A stretch of 64,000 bases of DNA from Mycolicibacterium sp. CH28 (lineage in GTDB: Bacteria; Actinomycetota; Actinomycetes; Mycobacteriales; Mycobacteriaceae). Below, piece by piece: positions 26,559-35,177 of the stretch. The stretch lies in contig NZ_SRLQ01000002.1 of the NCBI RefSeq assembly GCF_004745805.1, positions 124,001-188,000 of the forward strand, given 5' to 3'. The notes under the pieces are model-generated. The model was not told the origin of the DNA and did not search any database. It worked only from the letters and a program-made list of their open reading frames with translations. Position numbers and translations under genes: made by a program. Each line of letters begins with the position of its first letter. Within the stretch, counting starts at the first letter, position 1.

Positions 26559-28787
26559 CTAGACCACCGTCTGCGCCGACGAACTGCCAGTCGACCCGGT
26601 CCAGAACCCGTTCAGCGGCGTCGCGTACTTGTCGTTGTTGGTCATCGTCGGCAGCCCGAGCGCGTCCTCGATGGTGCGCAACGTGCTGTAGTGGTCGTAG
26701 CGGTCGGTCACGACGAAGGCACCCGCCCGCATGCCGCCCTCGCTGACCGCGAGCGGCGACGGGATCACGACGGTGACCACGTGGTTACCCTCATTGCCGA
26801 TGCCCAGGGTGATGTTGTTGTTGTCCTCGTCGAAGGTGATGATCAGCGCGGACTTCGTGGTGGCCCACGCCTCGGAGTTCATCACGGTCGGCACGGTCTG
26901 CTGCAGGAACTGATCGAGGGCGGCGACGTTGTACTGGTGGCGCGGGTCGAGCTGCCCGAAGACGAAGTGCGCGACACCGCTGATACCGGACACCGGGCCT
27001 TCCCCGTTGGAATCCTCGTCAGGAGCAAACCAGACGAAATTCGGTGTGGTGGAGGCCGATTGGAGATCGGTGGCCATCTGGTCGAGGGTGAAGATGTGCG
27101 CGGCGGCGTAGGCCTGGTTGTCCCCGATTCCGGCGAACGCCGGCCAGGGAGTCTGGTCGGTCGAGTAGTTGCCGGTCGATACCAGCGGCTGCCCGACGGG
27201 CATGCTCTGCGCATAGGCGGCCCAGGTCTTGCCGGCCCGGTCGATATTGAAGGCCAGGTTGTTCGGATCGTTTATGCAGACCGACTCGCAGTTGTAGGTC
27301 TTGCCGAAGACCTGACCGCCGGCGATCGCGTAGTAGTTCGGCAGGCTGGGGTGGGTCACCCCGTAGTAGTTGTTGGCGAACCCGTAGCCGTTGATCAGGC
27401 TATTGAGGAACGGCGCGTTGGGACTGCCGACAATGTCGTTGTAGCCCTTGTTCTCCATGTAGACCAGAAACACGTGGTCGAGCTGGCCCACCGTGGACGC
27501 CGGTGGCTGGGGATCCGCGGGAGTGGGCAGGTTGTCACCGATGGTGAACGACAGGTTGTCGGCATAGGCGTTGTTGTAGCGGGCGGTGAAGCCGAAGACG
27601 ACCGGGTTGAAGTCGTGGAAGGTGACGGTCACCTGTGCACTGCGGGTGCCGACCGGGACGATGCCAGTGCTGGTGCGCTCCTGGAATCCGGTCTGCCCCC
27701 AGCGATCCAGATTCGTGACGGGTCCGATGGTCGAGCTGCCGAGGTAGAGCTTGTTCTGATCGAGGAAGGTTACCTTCACCGTGGTGTACGACGGATCCAA
27801 CAGGTAACCGCCGAGATACCCGCTGAGGTTGAATGGCGTTGTACCACTGTCGATCTGAGCGCCAGCACTGCTGAGGTCCACCGTCTGGGAGAGCCCCGAG
27901 GTCGCGACGTTGCCGCCGCCGAAGAACTGGTTGCCACCGTTGGGAGGCGCGGCGTTGATGCCGGGGAACGAGATGATGGCGGGAAGACTGGGCCACGCGA
28001 AACTGAGGCCGATCGGCCAGGCATTGCGCAGTTCGCCGTACTGGACCACCGTCGGGGTGCCGGTCAACGTCCAGCCGGGCACGGCGACGGTGCTGTTGCC
28101 GAACCCGGCGGTGTCGCCCAGCTCGGCACCGGGATTCACCAACAGGTTCGGGCTCATGGCCTGGCCGCTCGTGGTGACCGCACCCGCCGGGACGTAGCCG
28201 AAGCCCGTGATCCGCCGGAATTCCTCGCGGGCGGCGGCCAACATCGACCACAGCATCGGGGCCGACGGCGGTGTCCAGCCGTGACCGGCACCGAGCAGCG
28301 AGGCCAGCGCTGAGGTGATCCCCTGTACGACGTCGTTTATCGATCCGAGGTGCGGTGCAACCGCGGCGGCCGGCACGGTGGCCGTCATGGATACCGGGGC
28401 TGCCGTCGCGGATGCCGGAGCCGCCGCTGCCGCTGTCCCGCTCGTCACCGAATCGCCGGCGAGGCTGGCGGGGCTGGCGGGGTGTTCCGGTAGAACCAGT
28501 TTCCGTGCCGGAGCCACCCCTGCAGCGACTTGCCTGCCGGTCGCGGGCTTCGCCGCTGCCGGGGAATCCGTCGCCGCCGCGTGGGGTGTCCGCTTGGCCG
28601 GCGCCGAGGACCGCGCCGCCGCTCTTCCGCTCGATGCCGTGCCGCCCGAGGATGCCGTGCCGCCCGAGGATGCCGAGGTGTCCGACGGCTGCGCCGAAGC
28701 GATGCACGGGGTGCTGGCAAGCGCGGTCCCGATTCCGAGCGCTACCGCCAGCGCCCCGAGACGGCCGATGTGCGTTGCGTGAACCAT
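26559..28787 (-). CDS. Secreted phosphoesterase (phospholipase C/acid phosphatase-like)
   Basis: A 742-residue exported protein. A signal peptide (GALAVALGIGTALASTPCIASA) is followed by a long low-complexity Ser/Ala/Pro segment (about 33-140), a beta-rich module starting NLLVNPGAELGD and containing many Gly/Asn/Thr (about 210-420), and a phosphoesterase domain (about 435-740) with LDHVFLVYMENKGYNDI and the metal-site segment SALIITFDEDN. This last domain belongs to PF04185, which includes bacterial phospholipase C and acid phosphatases. The middle module resembles carbohydrate-binding/choice-of-anchor domains. The product is probably cell-wall associated and releases phosphate from lipids or phosphoesters. 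Confidence 0.85.
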   Translation of the reverse strand: MVHATHIGRLGALAVALGIGTALASTPCIASAQPSDTSASSGGTASSGGTASSGRAAARSSAPAKRTPHAAATDSPAAAKPATGRQVAAGVAPARKLVLPEHPASPASLAGDSVTSGTAAAAAPASATAAPVSMTATVPAAAVAPHLGSINDVVQGITSALASLLGAGHGWTPPSAPMLWSMLAAAREEFRRITGFGYVPAGAVTTSGQAMSPNLLVNPGAELGDTAGFGNSTVAVPGWTLTGTPTVVQYGELRNAWPIGLSFAWPSLPAIISFPGINAAPPNGGNQFFGGGNVATSGLSQTVDLSSAGAQIDSGTTPFNLSGYLGGYLLDPSYTTVKVTFLDQNKLYLGSSTIGPVTNLDRWGQTGFQERTSTGIVPVGTRSAQVTVTFHDFNPVVFGFTARYNNAYADNLSFTIGDNLPTPADPQPPASTVGQLDHVFLVYMENKGYNDIVGSPNAPFLNSLINGYGFANNYYGVTHPSLPNYYAIAGGQVFGKTYNCESVCINDPNNLAFNIDRAGKTWAAYAQSMPVGQPLVSTGNYSTDQTPWPAFAGIGDNQAYAAAHIFTLDQMATDLQSASTTPNFVWFAPDEDSNGEGPVSGISGVAHFVFGQLDPRHQYNVAALDQFLQQTVPTVMNSEAWATTKSALIITFDEDNNNITLGIGNEGNHVVTVVIPSPLAVSEGGMRAGAFVVTDRYDHYSTLRTIEDALGLPTMTNNDKYATPLNGFWTGSTGSSSAQTVV
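28633..28677. repeat. 18-bp tandem repeat inside the phosphoesterase gene
   Basis: Two exact copies of an 18-bp unit (28633-28650 and 28651-28668, gatgccgtgccgcccgag) followed by a partial third copy. They lie in frame and encode the Ser-Gly-Gly-Thr-Ala repeats near the N-terminus of the secreted phosphoesterase, so copy number could change without breaking the gene. A likely slippage-prone site. Confidence 0.85.
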
Positions 28788-28909
28788 CTATCTACCCCCT
28801 ACCCGAACGGCCGCGGTCGCGGTCCGCTCACATGGTAGGGAGCTTTGCTGGTTGCAGGGGGATTTGGCGCGTTTAGCCCACGAAAATACCGTCGGAGTTC
28901 AGCCGACGA

Positions 28910-30805
28910 TCACCTCGGCGCGGATAGGTCGTAAATCTCCGTCCCGCCGACATCCTCTGCCGTGAAGTGCTGCTGCACCCATTGGGTGATCTTGGCGCCG
29001 CTGCCCGAGTCGGCGCCGGGGCCGTGATGCCGCCCGCCGGGTCCGTTGTCGACGATGAAGTAATGGATCTGCCCTTCGGCGACGTAGGCCTGGAACTGCT
29101 CCAGGGTGGGCGAGTTGTCACCGCCGCTGAACCCACCGATCGACATGATCGACGTGCCGGTGCTCAGTTCGAGACTGCCGGCCATAAATGACCCGACTGT
29201 GGCTGCGGCCCAACGGTTATCCGCCTGGGTGAGCATTCCTTTCAGCTCGGTGTTGTCCGACACCGACGCTTGCGGACCGCCGGGCCCGGCGCCCATGGCG
29301 CCGAATCCCGCACCGGCGCGGGTCGGCCCGGATGTCGGAATCCCGCCGCTGTGGCTGCCCGCCACCGTCTGCACGGTATAGGCGCCGGTGGCCCCCAACC
29401 CGAACAGCAGGCCCGCGGCGGCCAGCGCGACCGTCCATCGACCCAGACGATGGCCACCGGCCAGTAGCACCGCTGCGGCGAGCACCGAACCGGCCAGCAC
29501 CGCCCAGCGCAGCCAGGGCAACCAGTCCGGGGTGCGGTCCAGCAGGATGAAGTTCCATACCCCGGTGGCGGCGAGCATGACAGCGAGTACCGCTCGCGGT
29601 GCCGCAAAATGCTTGCCGCGCCACAACTCTCGCACGCAGATCCCGATCACTGCGGCAATAGCAGGAGCCAGCGCCACGGTGTAGTAGGGATGCATGATGC
29701 CCTTCATGAAGCTGAACACCACCGCGGTGCTCACCAGCCAGCCGCCCCACAGCAACAGTGCCGCACGGGTGCGGTCGGTGCGCGGAGCCCGGCGGGTGAA
29801 CCACAGGCCGGCGAGCAGCCCGAGCAGGGCGGCCGGCAACAGCCAAGAGATTTCGGTACCCATCGACTCGCCGAACAGCCGGGTGATACCGGTGGACCCG
29901 CCGAACATCGGCGAGCCGCCCGTTGGTCCCGCACCTTCGCTGTCCGAGCTACCGCCCGGGTTGCCGTCGCCGCCGAATACCCGGCCGAGGCCGTTGTAGC
30001 CCAAGGCCAGCTGCAGCAGGCTGTTGTCGGTGGACCCGCCGACATACGGCCGGGAATCGCTGGGCCAGAAGCTGACCAGCGCCAGATACCAACCGGCCGA
30101 CACCACCATCGCGACCAGGGCGACGGCCAGATACCGCAACCGCTGCCACACGCTGCCCGGCACGGCGACCAGCACCACCAGCGCCAGCGCCGGGGTGACC
30201 AGCAGGGCCTGCAGCAGTTTGGCCAGGAACGCAAAGCCAACGGCCACGCCGGCCAGCGCGATCCAGCGGGTGGTCGAGCCGTCCAGTGCGCGGACCACGC
30301 AGTAGCCGGCGATCACCATCAGCAGCACCAGCAGTGCGTCGGGGTTGTTGAAGCGGAACATCAGCGCCGCGACGGGGGTCAGGGCCAGCACCGCACCGGC
30401 CAGCAGGCCGGCCCCGTAACCGCTGACCCGGCGCACCGCGCCGTAGACCAGGGCAACCGACGCCACCCCCATCAGGGCCTGGGGTACGAGCATCGAGAGG
30501 GTTCCGAACCCGAAGATCCGCCCGGACAGCGCCATCACCCACAGCGCGGCGGGTGGCTTGTCCACGGTGATCGCGTTGCCGGCATCCAGCGACCCGAACA
30601 GCAGTGATTTCCAGCTCTGGGTGCCGGCCTGCACGGCGGCCGCGTAGTACTCGTTGGCCCATCCGGCCGCACCCAGGCCCCACAGATAAAGCACCGCGGT
30701 CGCGGCCAGCAGTGCGCACAGCGCCGGTCGCGCCCAGCGCGGTCGAGACACGCGCGGCTCATCCTGCGGATACACCACTACCGGCCTCTCATCGAGCACG
30801 ATCAT
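28910..30805 (-). CDS. GT39/ArnT-like membrane glycosyltransferase (YkcB type), copy A
   Basis: A 631-residue GT-C glycosyltransferase with about eleven to twelve helices, using a polyprenyl-phosphate-linked sugar. The first outer loop has WANEYYAAAVQAG and DAGNAITVDKPPAALW, the family signature; later RFNNPDALLVLLMV. A large Gly/Ser-rich outer loop (about 275-305) and a soluble C-terminal domain (about 490-631) follow. Its start overlaps the stop of the GT2/GtrA gene (TAATG), so the two are coupled. In B. subtilis the homologous pair is ykcC-ykcB. Likely job: transfer of a sugar to a cell-envelope acceptor; sugar and acceptor unknown. Confidence 0.82.
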   Translation of the reverse strand: MIVLDERPVVVYPQDEPRVSRPRWARPALCALLAATAVLYLWGLGAAGWANEYYAAAVQAGTQSWKSLLFGSLDAGNAITVDKPPAALWVMALSGRIFGFGTLSMLVPQALMGVASVALVYGAVRRVSGYGAGLLAGAVLALTPVAALMFRFNNPDALLVLLMVIAGYCVVRALDGSTTRWIALAGVAVGFAFLAKLLQALLVTPALALVVLVAVPGSVWQRLRYLAVALVAMVVSAGWYLALVSFWPSDSRPYVGGSTDNSLLQLALGYNGLGRVFGGDGNPGGSSDSEGAGPTGGSPMFGGSTGITRLFGESMGTEISWLLPAALLGLLAGLWFTRRAPRTDRTRAALLLWGGWLVSTAVVFSFMKGIMHPYYTVALAPAIAAVIGICVRELWRGKHFAAPRAVLAVMLAATGVWNFILLDRTPDWLPWLRWAVLAGSVLAAAVLLAGGHRLGRWTVALAAAGLLFGLGATGAYTVQTVAGSHSGGIPTSGPTRAGAGFGAMGAGPGGPQASVSDNTELKGMLTQADNRWAAATVGSFMAGSLELSTGTSIMSIGGFSGGDNSPTLEQFQAYVAEGQIHYFIVDNGPGGRHHGPGADSGSGAKITQWVQQHFTAEDVGGTEIYDLSAPR

Positions 30806-32046
30806 TACTTACCGCCAAGGGTCTGACCGGTGCGGCGGGGGTGGAAAACCCATCCTCGCAGCAGCACGAAGCGGACGACGGTGGCCATCAGGTTGGCCGC
30901 GATCAGCACCAGCAGTTCGACAATGCGGTGCGGCTCACCCAGCATGTGCAGCAGGGCCAGCGCGCCGCTGGTCAGACCCAACCCGATAGCGAAGACGACG
31001 AAGCCCTCGAACTGGTGTCGTGCGACGCCGGTCCGCCCGCGCACCCCGAAGGTGAAGCGGCGGTTCGCCGCAGTGTTGGCGACGGCCGTCACCAGCAGGG
31101 CGACCAGGTTGGCGCCCTGGGCGCCGATCGGACGCAGCAGCAGGAACAGCGCCAGATAGGCCAGGGTGGAGGCGATCCCGATTGCGGCAAACCGCACGCT
31201 CTGGTTCAGCAACGACCTCGGGGCGCCGGCCAGGCTGCCGAACTGGGCGCCGATAGCCTGCACCGGGATCTGCCCGCTAGCGAATCCCTTGAGCAACCGG
31301 GCAATTCCTTTCAGATCGGCGACGGCGGTGGCGACGATGTCGACCCGACTGTCGGGGTCGTCGACCCAGTCCACCGGTACCTCGTGGATGCGCAGCCCGG
31401 TGCGCTCGGCCAGCACCAGCAATTCGGTGTCGAAGAACCAGCCGGTGTCCTCGACGTAGGGCAGCAGTTCCTCGGCGACGTCGGCACGGATTGCCTTGAA
31501 TCCGCACTGGGCGTCGGTGAACCTCGCCGCCAGCGTCGAGCGCAGGATCAGGTTGTAGCAGCGTGAGATGATCTCCCGCTTGGCGCCGCGTACCACCCGG
31601 GATCCGCGCCCCAGCCGGGTGCCGATCGCCAGGTCGGAATGCCCGGACACCAGGGGCGCCACCAACGGGGCCAGCGCTGCCAGGTCGGTCGACAAGTCGA
31701 CGTCCATGTAGGCCAGCACCGGCGCGTCCGACGTCGACCACACCTGGTGCAGTGCCCGGCCCCGGCCCTTCTGCTCGAGGCGCACCATCCGCACCCCGGG
31801 CAGTTCGTCGGCCAGCTCCGCGGCGATCCGCGGGGTGGCGTCGACGCTGGCGTTGTCGGCGATGGTGATGCGGAAGGAGAACGGGAAATCCTCACGCAGA
31901 TGCCGATGCAGCCGGTGAATCGAGTCGGACAGCGCAGCCTGCTCGTTGTACACCGGTACGACGACGTCGAGCACCGGCACGCCGCGTTCGGCGGCGGTCA
32001 GTGCGGCGTTGCGTCGGCGGGCCACGGGGACGTCGGTGATGGTCAT
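30805..32046 (-). CDS. GT2 polyprenyl-phosphate glycosyltransferase with GtrA domain (YkcC type)
   Basis: A 413-residue fusion. The N-terminal GT2 domain (about 20-250) resembles dolichyl-phosphate mannose/glucose synthases: VPVYNEQAAL, the metal-binding YMDVDLSTD and GTRLGRGS. The C-terminal part (about 270-410) has four helices of the GtrA family. This builds the lipid-linked sugar donor and flips or presents it. The stop overlaps the GT39 copy A start, so donor synthesis and transfer are co-expressed. Its start lies 45 nt after the MFS stop on the same strand. Sugar identity is unknown. Confidence 0.86.
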   Translation of the reverse strand: MTITDVPVARRRNAALTAAERGVPVLDVVVPVYNEQAALSDSIHRLHRHLREDFPFSFRITIADNASVDATPRIAAELADELPGVRMVRLEQKGRGRALHQVWSTSDAPVLAYMDVDLSTDLAALAPLVAPLVSGHSDLAIGTRLGRGSRVVRGAKREIISRCYNLILRSTLAARFTDAQCGFKAIRADVAEELLPYVEDTGWFFDTELLVLAERTGLRIHEVPVDWVDDPDSRVDIVATAVADLKGIARLLKGFASGQIPVQAIGAQFGSLAGAPRSLLNQSVRFAAIGIASTLAYLALFLLLRPIGAQGANLVALLVTAVANTAANRRFTFGVRGRTGVARHQFEGFVVFAIGLGLTSGALALLHMLGEPHRIVELLVLIAANLMATVVRFVLLRGWVFHPRRTGQTLGGK

Positions 32047-32091
32047 GTCTTGAATGGTGGCCGCCGGCGGTGAGGGCGGAGTTGGTGCTTG

Positions 32092-33360
32092 CTATGCGGC
32101 GGCTGTGAATCCCGGCGACGGCGGACGCGCGACCCGCGGGCTGTCCACCATCAGCAACACCACAGCGGCCAGCACGACCACCGCGGCCGAACCCAGGAAC
32201 GTGGCCATGATGCCGAAGATGTCGATCGCCTCGCCCAGCGCGACAGCGCCCAGCGCAGCGGTGGCGGTGACCAGAACGAAGAACAGGCCCATCGCCCGAC
32301 CGCGGACGGTATCGGGTACGTCGAGCGCCACGGTGGATTGACCGCCGACGAACACGAACTCCCAGCCGAAGCCGACGAGCGCCGCGCCCGCCAGCGCGGT
32401 GGGAAGTCCGCCGAAGTGCGCCAGCGCCAGTCCGATCATGCCGGCCGCGGCGAGGAACAAGCCGGCGATCATCAGCCGCCGCCGGTGGTCTCCGAAGGCG
32501 CTGGTCCTGCCAATGATCGGATTGGCCAACACCGCACCCACCCCGATCGCACCGATCAACAGGCCAAGGGCTGAGGCCGTCATGCCTCGCTCATCGACCA
32601 CCGTCGGCATCAACTGCTCGATCGGGGCGATGAAGGTGAAGAACACCGCGACTCCGATGGCGGTGAGTCGGATGACCCGTCGTAGGCCGCTCTCGCTCAT
32701 CGTTCGGCGCGCATCCCTGATCCCGTCGCGCACTCCACCCGAGCGTCCCGGGCGAGCAGCCTGCGACACGTCGGACTCCAGCGGCGTCGCAGCGAGCACC
32801 ACGGCGAGCAGCAGATAGGACGCCGCGTTGGCGGCGAACGCTGCACCCCAACCGAGCTGCTCCACCGTGAATCCACCGGCGATCGCGCCGCCGAGCCGGG
32901 TCAGATTGAACATCATCGACGACAGCGCGAGGGCGGACTGCCGGCACTCCACTGGGACGGTGTAGGGCGTCATCAGGGTGATGACCGGTTGGTTGAGGCT
33001 GAACGGAATCGCACCGACGAACACCAGTGCGTAGAAACTCCACAGCGACAACTCACCGGTCCGATCCAGCACCGCCATTGCGGCGACGGGCAGGGCCTGC
33101 AGCAGGCACAGCACCACCGCCAGCCGTCGTGGGTCGAATCGGTCGACGAGCGCACCGCCGAGCGGGCCACCGACCATGGCGGGGCCCAGCGCCAACGCTG
33201 ACAGCACACCGACGGAGGTTGCGTTCCCGGTGAGGTGGAAGACGTACCAGGTCGCGGCGACGAGCTGCATGTAGGAGCCGGCGGCCGATACGGCCTTGGC
33301 GAAGAACACCCGTCGAAAAGCCGGGAACGACCAGATACTTCGCACGTGGCCGGCATTCAC
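32092..33360 (-). CDS. MFS transporter (EntS-like)
   Basis: A 422-residue major facilitator with twelve helices predicted from the hydrophobic pattern. The first half has the loop 2-3 motif in GGPLGGALVDRFDPRRLA, and overall it looks like the EntS/Tap exporter branch (MFS_3). It starts with GTG at 33360, 14 nt after the stop of GT39 copy B, so it is in the same run as the two-component genes. It could export a glycolipid precursor or a small siderophore-like compound; the cargo cannot be told. Not a sugar-proton importer type. Confidence 0.85.
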   Translation of the reverse strand: MNAGHVRSIWSFPAFRRVFFAKAVSAAGSYMQLVAATWYVFHLTGNATSVGVLSALALGPAMVGGPLGGALVDRFDPRRLAVVLCLLQALPVAAMAVLDRTGELSLWSFYALVFVGAIPFSLNQPVITLMTPYTVPVECRQSALALSSMMFNLTRLGGAIAGGFTVEQLGWGAAFAANAASYLLLAVVLAATPLESDVSQAARPGRSGGVRDGIRDARRTMSESGLRRVIRLTAIGVAVFFTFIAPIEQLMPTVVDERGMTASALGLLIGAIGVGAVLANPIIGRTSAFGDHRRRLMIAGLFLAAAGMIGLALAHFGGLPTALAGAALVGFGWEFVFVGGQSTVALDVPDTVRGRAMGLFFVLVTATAALGAVALGEAIDIFGIMATFLGSAAVVVLAAVVLLMVDSPRVARPPSPGFTAAA

Positions 33361-33374
33361 CGGATGAGCCTAGT

Positions 33375-35177
33375 TCAGCTGACGGCGCCGGCTGTGGATT
33401 CTGCGGAGAGATCGTAGACGGTGACCCCGGCTATGCGCCGCGACGGGAAGTGCTCCGCCACCCAATGCTGGATCTGCTCGGCGGCATCGCTGCCCGACCG
33501 GGTGCCGAACATCGATCCGGGCAGGGCGCTGCGCACGAACCAGTGGATGCGGTGCCGGGCAACGTAATCCTGGAACTGCTGGAGGGTTGGCGCCGGGTCA
33601 GTGCCGTTGAAGCCACCCACCGCCATCACCGGCAGGCCGGTGGCGAGTTGGTAGCCGGCGGCGTTGCTCGATCCGACAACCGCTGCGGCCCAGGTATATT
33701 CGCCGGATCTATCCTGCAAGGCCGCCTTCAGCGCGGGTCCGGGCTGCGGCGCGGCGAACATCCCTCCCGGTGGGCCACCGGCACCATCGGACGGCCCGAC
33801 CGTGGGCATCGCCCCGGCGTGCGGTGAGGCGACGGTGGCCAGCGTAAACGCGGCCGGAGCGGCCAATCCGACCAGCAGCGCGAGCACGGCGACCGCGGTG
33901 GCAACCCTTCGGGGTAGGCGCCCCACGACCGTCAGCAGAACCACGCAGGCAATCCCGGCCACCACGATGGACAGCGCGAGCCAGGACATCCATCCCGAAT
34001 CTCGTTGCAGCAGAAGATATCCAAGCGTCACGGTGATGGCGGCCATGCCGGCCAGCGTGACGGCGGCCCGGCTGTCGCCGCGGCGCCGCCACAACAACGT
34101 CGTGCCGATCGCCAGGACTGCCGCGATCGCCGGGGCCAGCGCCACGGTGTAATACGGATGCAGAATGCCGTTGGCGTAGCTGAACACCACAGCGGTGACC
34201 GCCAGCCATCCACCCCACAGCAGCAGGGCGGCCCGGGTCACGTCGGTGCGGGGTGCCCGTCGAGTGATCCATAGACCCGCGACGACCGCGATCACCGCCG
34301 CCGGCAGCAGCCAGGCGATATGAGTGCCCATCTGCGCGCCGAACAGCCGCGCCCACCCGACATCCTGGTTGAGGTTGCCCAGCCCACCCGTCTCGTTGCC
34401 GGTCAGCCGTCCTAAACCGTTGTAGCCCAACGCCAATTCCACGATGGAGTTGTGCTGCGAACCCCCGATGTAGGGTCGTGCGCCCGCCGGCCACAGGGCG
34501 ACCAGCAGCAGATACCAACCGGCCGAGACGACCAGCGCCGCTGCGGCTGTCAGCAGCCGCCGCAGCCTGACCCGCAGCGGCAGGTCGGCGGCGAGCAGGA
34601 ACACCCCTGCCAAGCCGGGAAGCACCAGGAAGGCCTGCAGCATCTTGGCCAGGAACCCGATCCCGACCGCGACCCCGGCCAGCGGTAACCACCACCAGGC
34701 GGCCTCACGGTCCAGTGCCCGCTGGGTCGCATAGGCGGCGACCACCAGTGTGAGCACCAGCAGCGCGTCGGGGTTGTTGAACCGGAACATCAGCGCGGCG
34801 GCCGGGGTCAGCGCCAGGATCGCCCCGGCGAGCAGACCCGCGTTCGGCCCGCTGACCCGCCGCACCGCCGCGTAGAGCACGGCGACGGCGGCCACCCCGG
34901 CCAGGGCCTGCGGCACCAGGATGCTCCACGGGTTGACACCGAACAGCCGCGCCGACAATCCGCTCACCCACAGCGCGGCGGGCGGCTTGTCGACGGTGAT
35001 CGCGTTTCCCGCGTCGCTCGAACCGAATAGCCATGCCGTCCAGTTGGTAGCGCCGGCCTGCGCCGCGGCGGAGTAGAACGCGTTGGCCCACCCGCTGGCC
35101 CCCAGATTCCACAGGTAGAGCACGGCGGTCGCGACCAGGAGCGCGGCCAGCCACCCGCTGCGGCGGGCGCGGATCAC
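33375..35177 (-). CDS. GT39/ArnT-like membrane glycosyltransferase (YkcB type), copy B
   Basis: A 600-residue paralogue of the copy A enzyme at 28910-30805 with the same topology and matching segments (ITVDKPPAALW, RFNNPDALLVL, LALGYNGLGR). In the first outer loop copy A has WANEYY where copy B has WANAFY, so the glutamate is not conserved. The C-terminal soluble domain is similar in both. The GTG start at 35177 overlaps the tcrY stop in a GTGA, placing this gene in the transcript of the two-component system. Either it transfers a different sugar/acceptor pair, or the Glu is not catalytic. Confidence 0.82.
   Translation of the reverse strand: MIRARRSGWLAALLVATAVLYLWNLGASGWANAFYSAAAQAGATNWTAWLFGSSDAGNAITVDKPPAALWVSGLSARLFGVNPWSILVPQALAGVAAVAVLYAAVRRVSGPNAGLLAGAILALTPAAALMFRFNNPDALLVLTLVVAAYATQRALDREAAWWWLPLAGVAVGIGFLAKMLQAFLVLPGLAGVFLLAADLPLRVRLRRLLTAAAALVVSAGWYLLLVALWPAGARPYIGGSQHNSIVELALGYNGLGRLTGNETGGLGNLNQDVGWARLFGAQMGTHIAWLLPAAVIAVVAGLWITRRAPRTDVTRAALLLWGGWLAVTAVVFSYANGILHPYYTVALAPAIAAVLAIGTTLLWRRRGDSRAAVTLAGMAAITVTLGYLLLQRDSGWMSWLALSIVVAGIACVVLLTVVGRLPRRVATAVAVLALLVGLAAPAAFTLATVASPHAGAMPTVGPSDGAGGPPGGMFAAPQPGPALKAALQDRSGEYTWAAAVVGSSNAAGYQLATGLPVMAVGGFNGTDPAPTLQQFQDYVARHRIHWFVRSALPGSMFGTRSGSDAAEQIQHWVAEHFPSRRIAGVTVYDLSAESTAGAVS

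Noticed and set aside
26556..28313. A 585-codon plus-strand frame opposite the phosphoesterase
   Set aside because: Antisense to a gene with clear signal peptide and phosphoesterase motifs; composition is Gly/Arg/Val/Asp-heavy with no known motif.
28633..28677. Possible CRISPR-like repeat
   Set aside because: Units are directly adjacent 18-mers inside a coding frame with no spacers.
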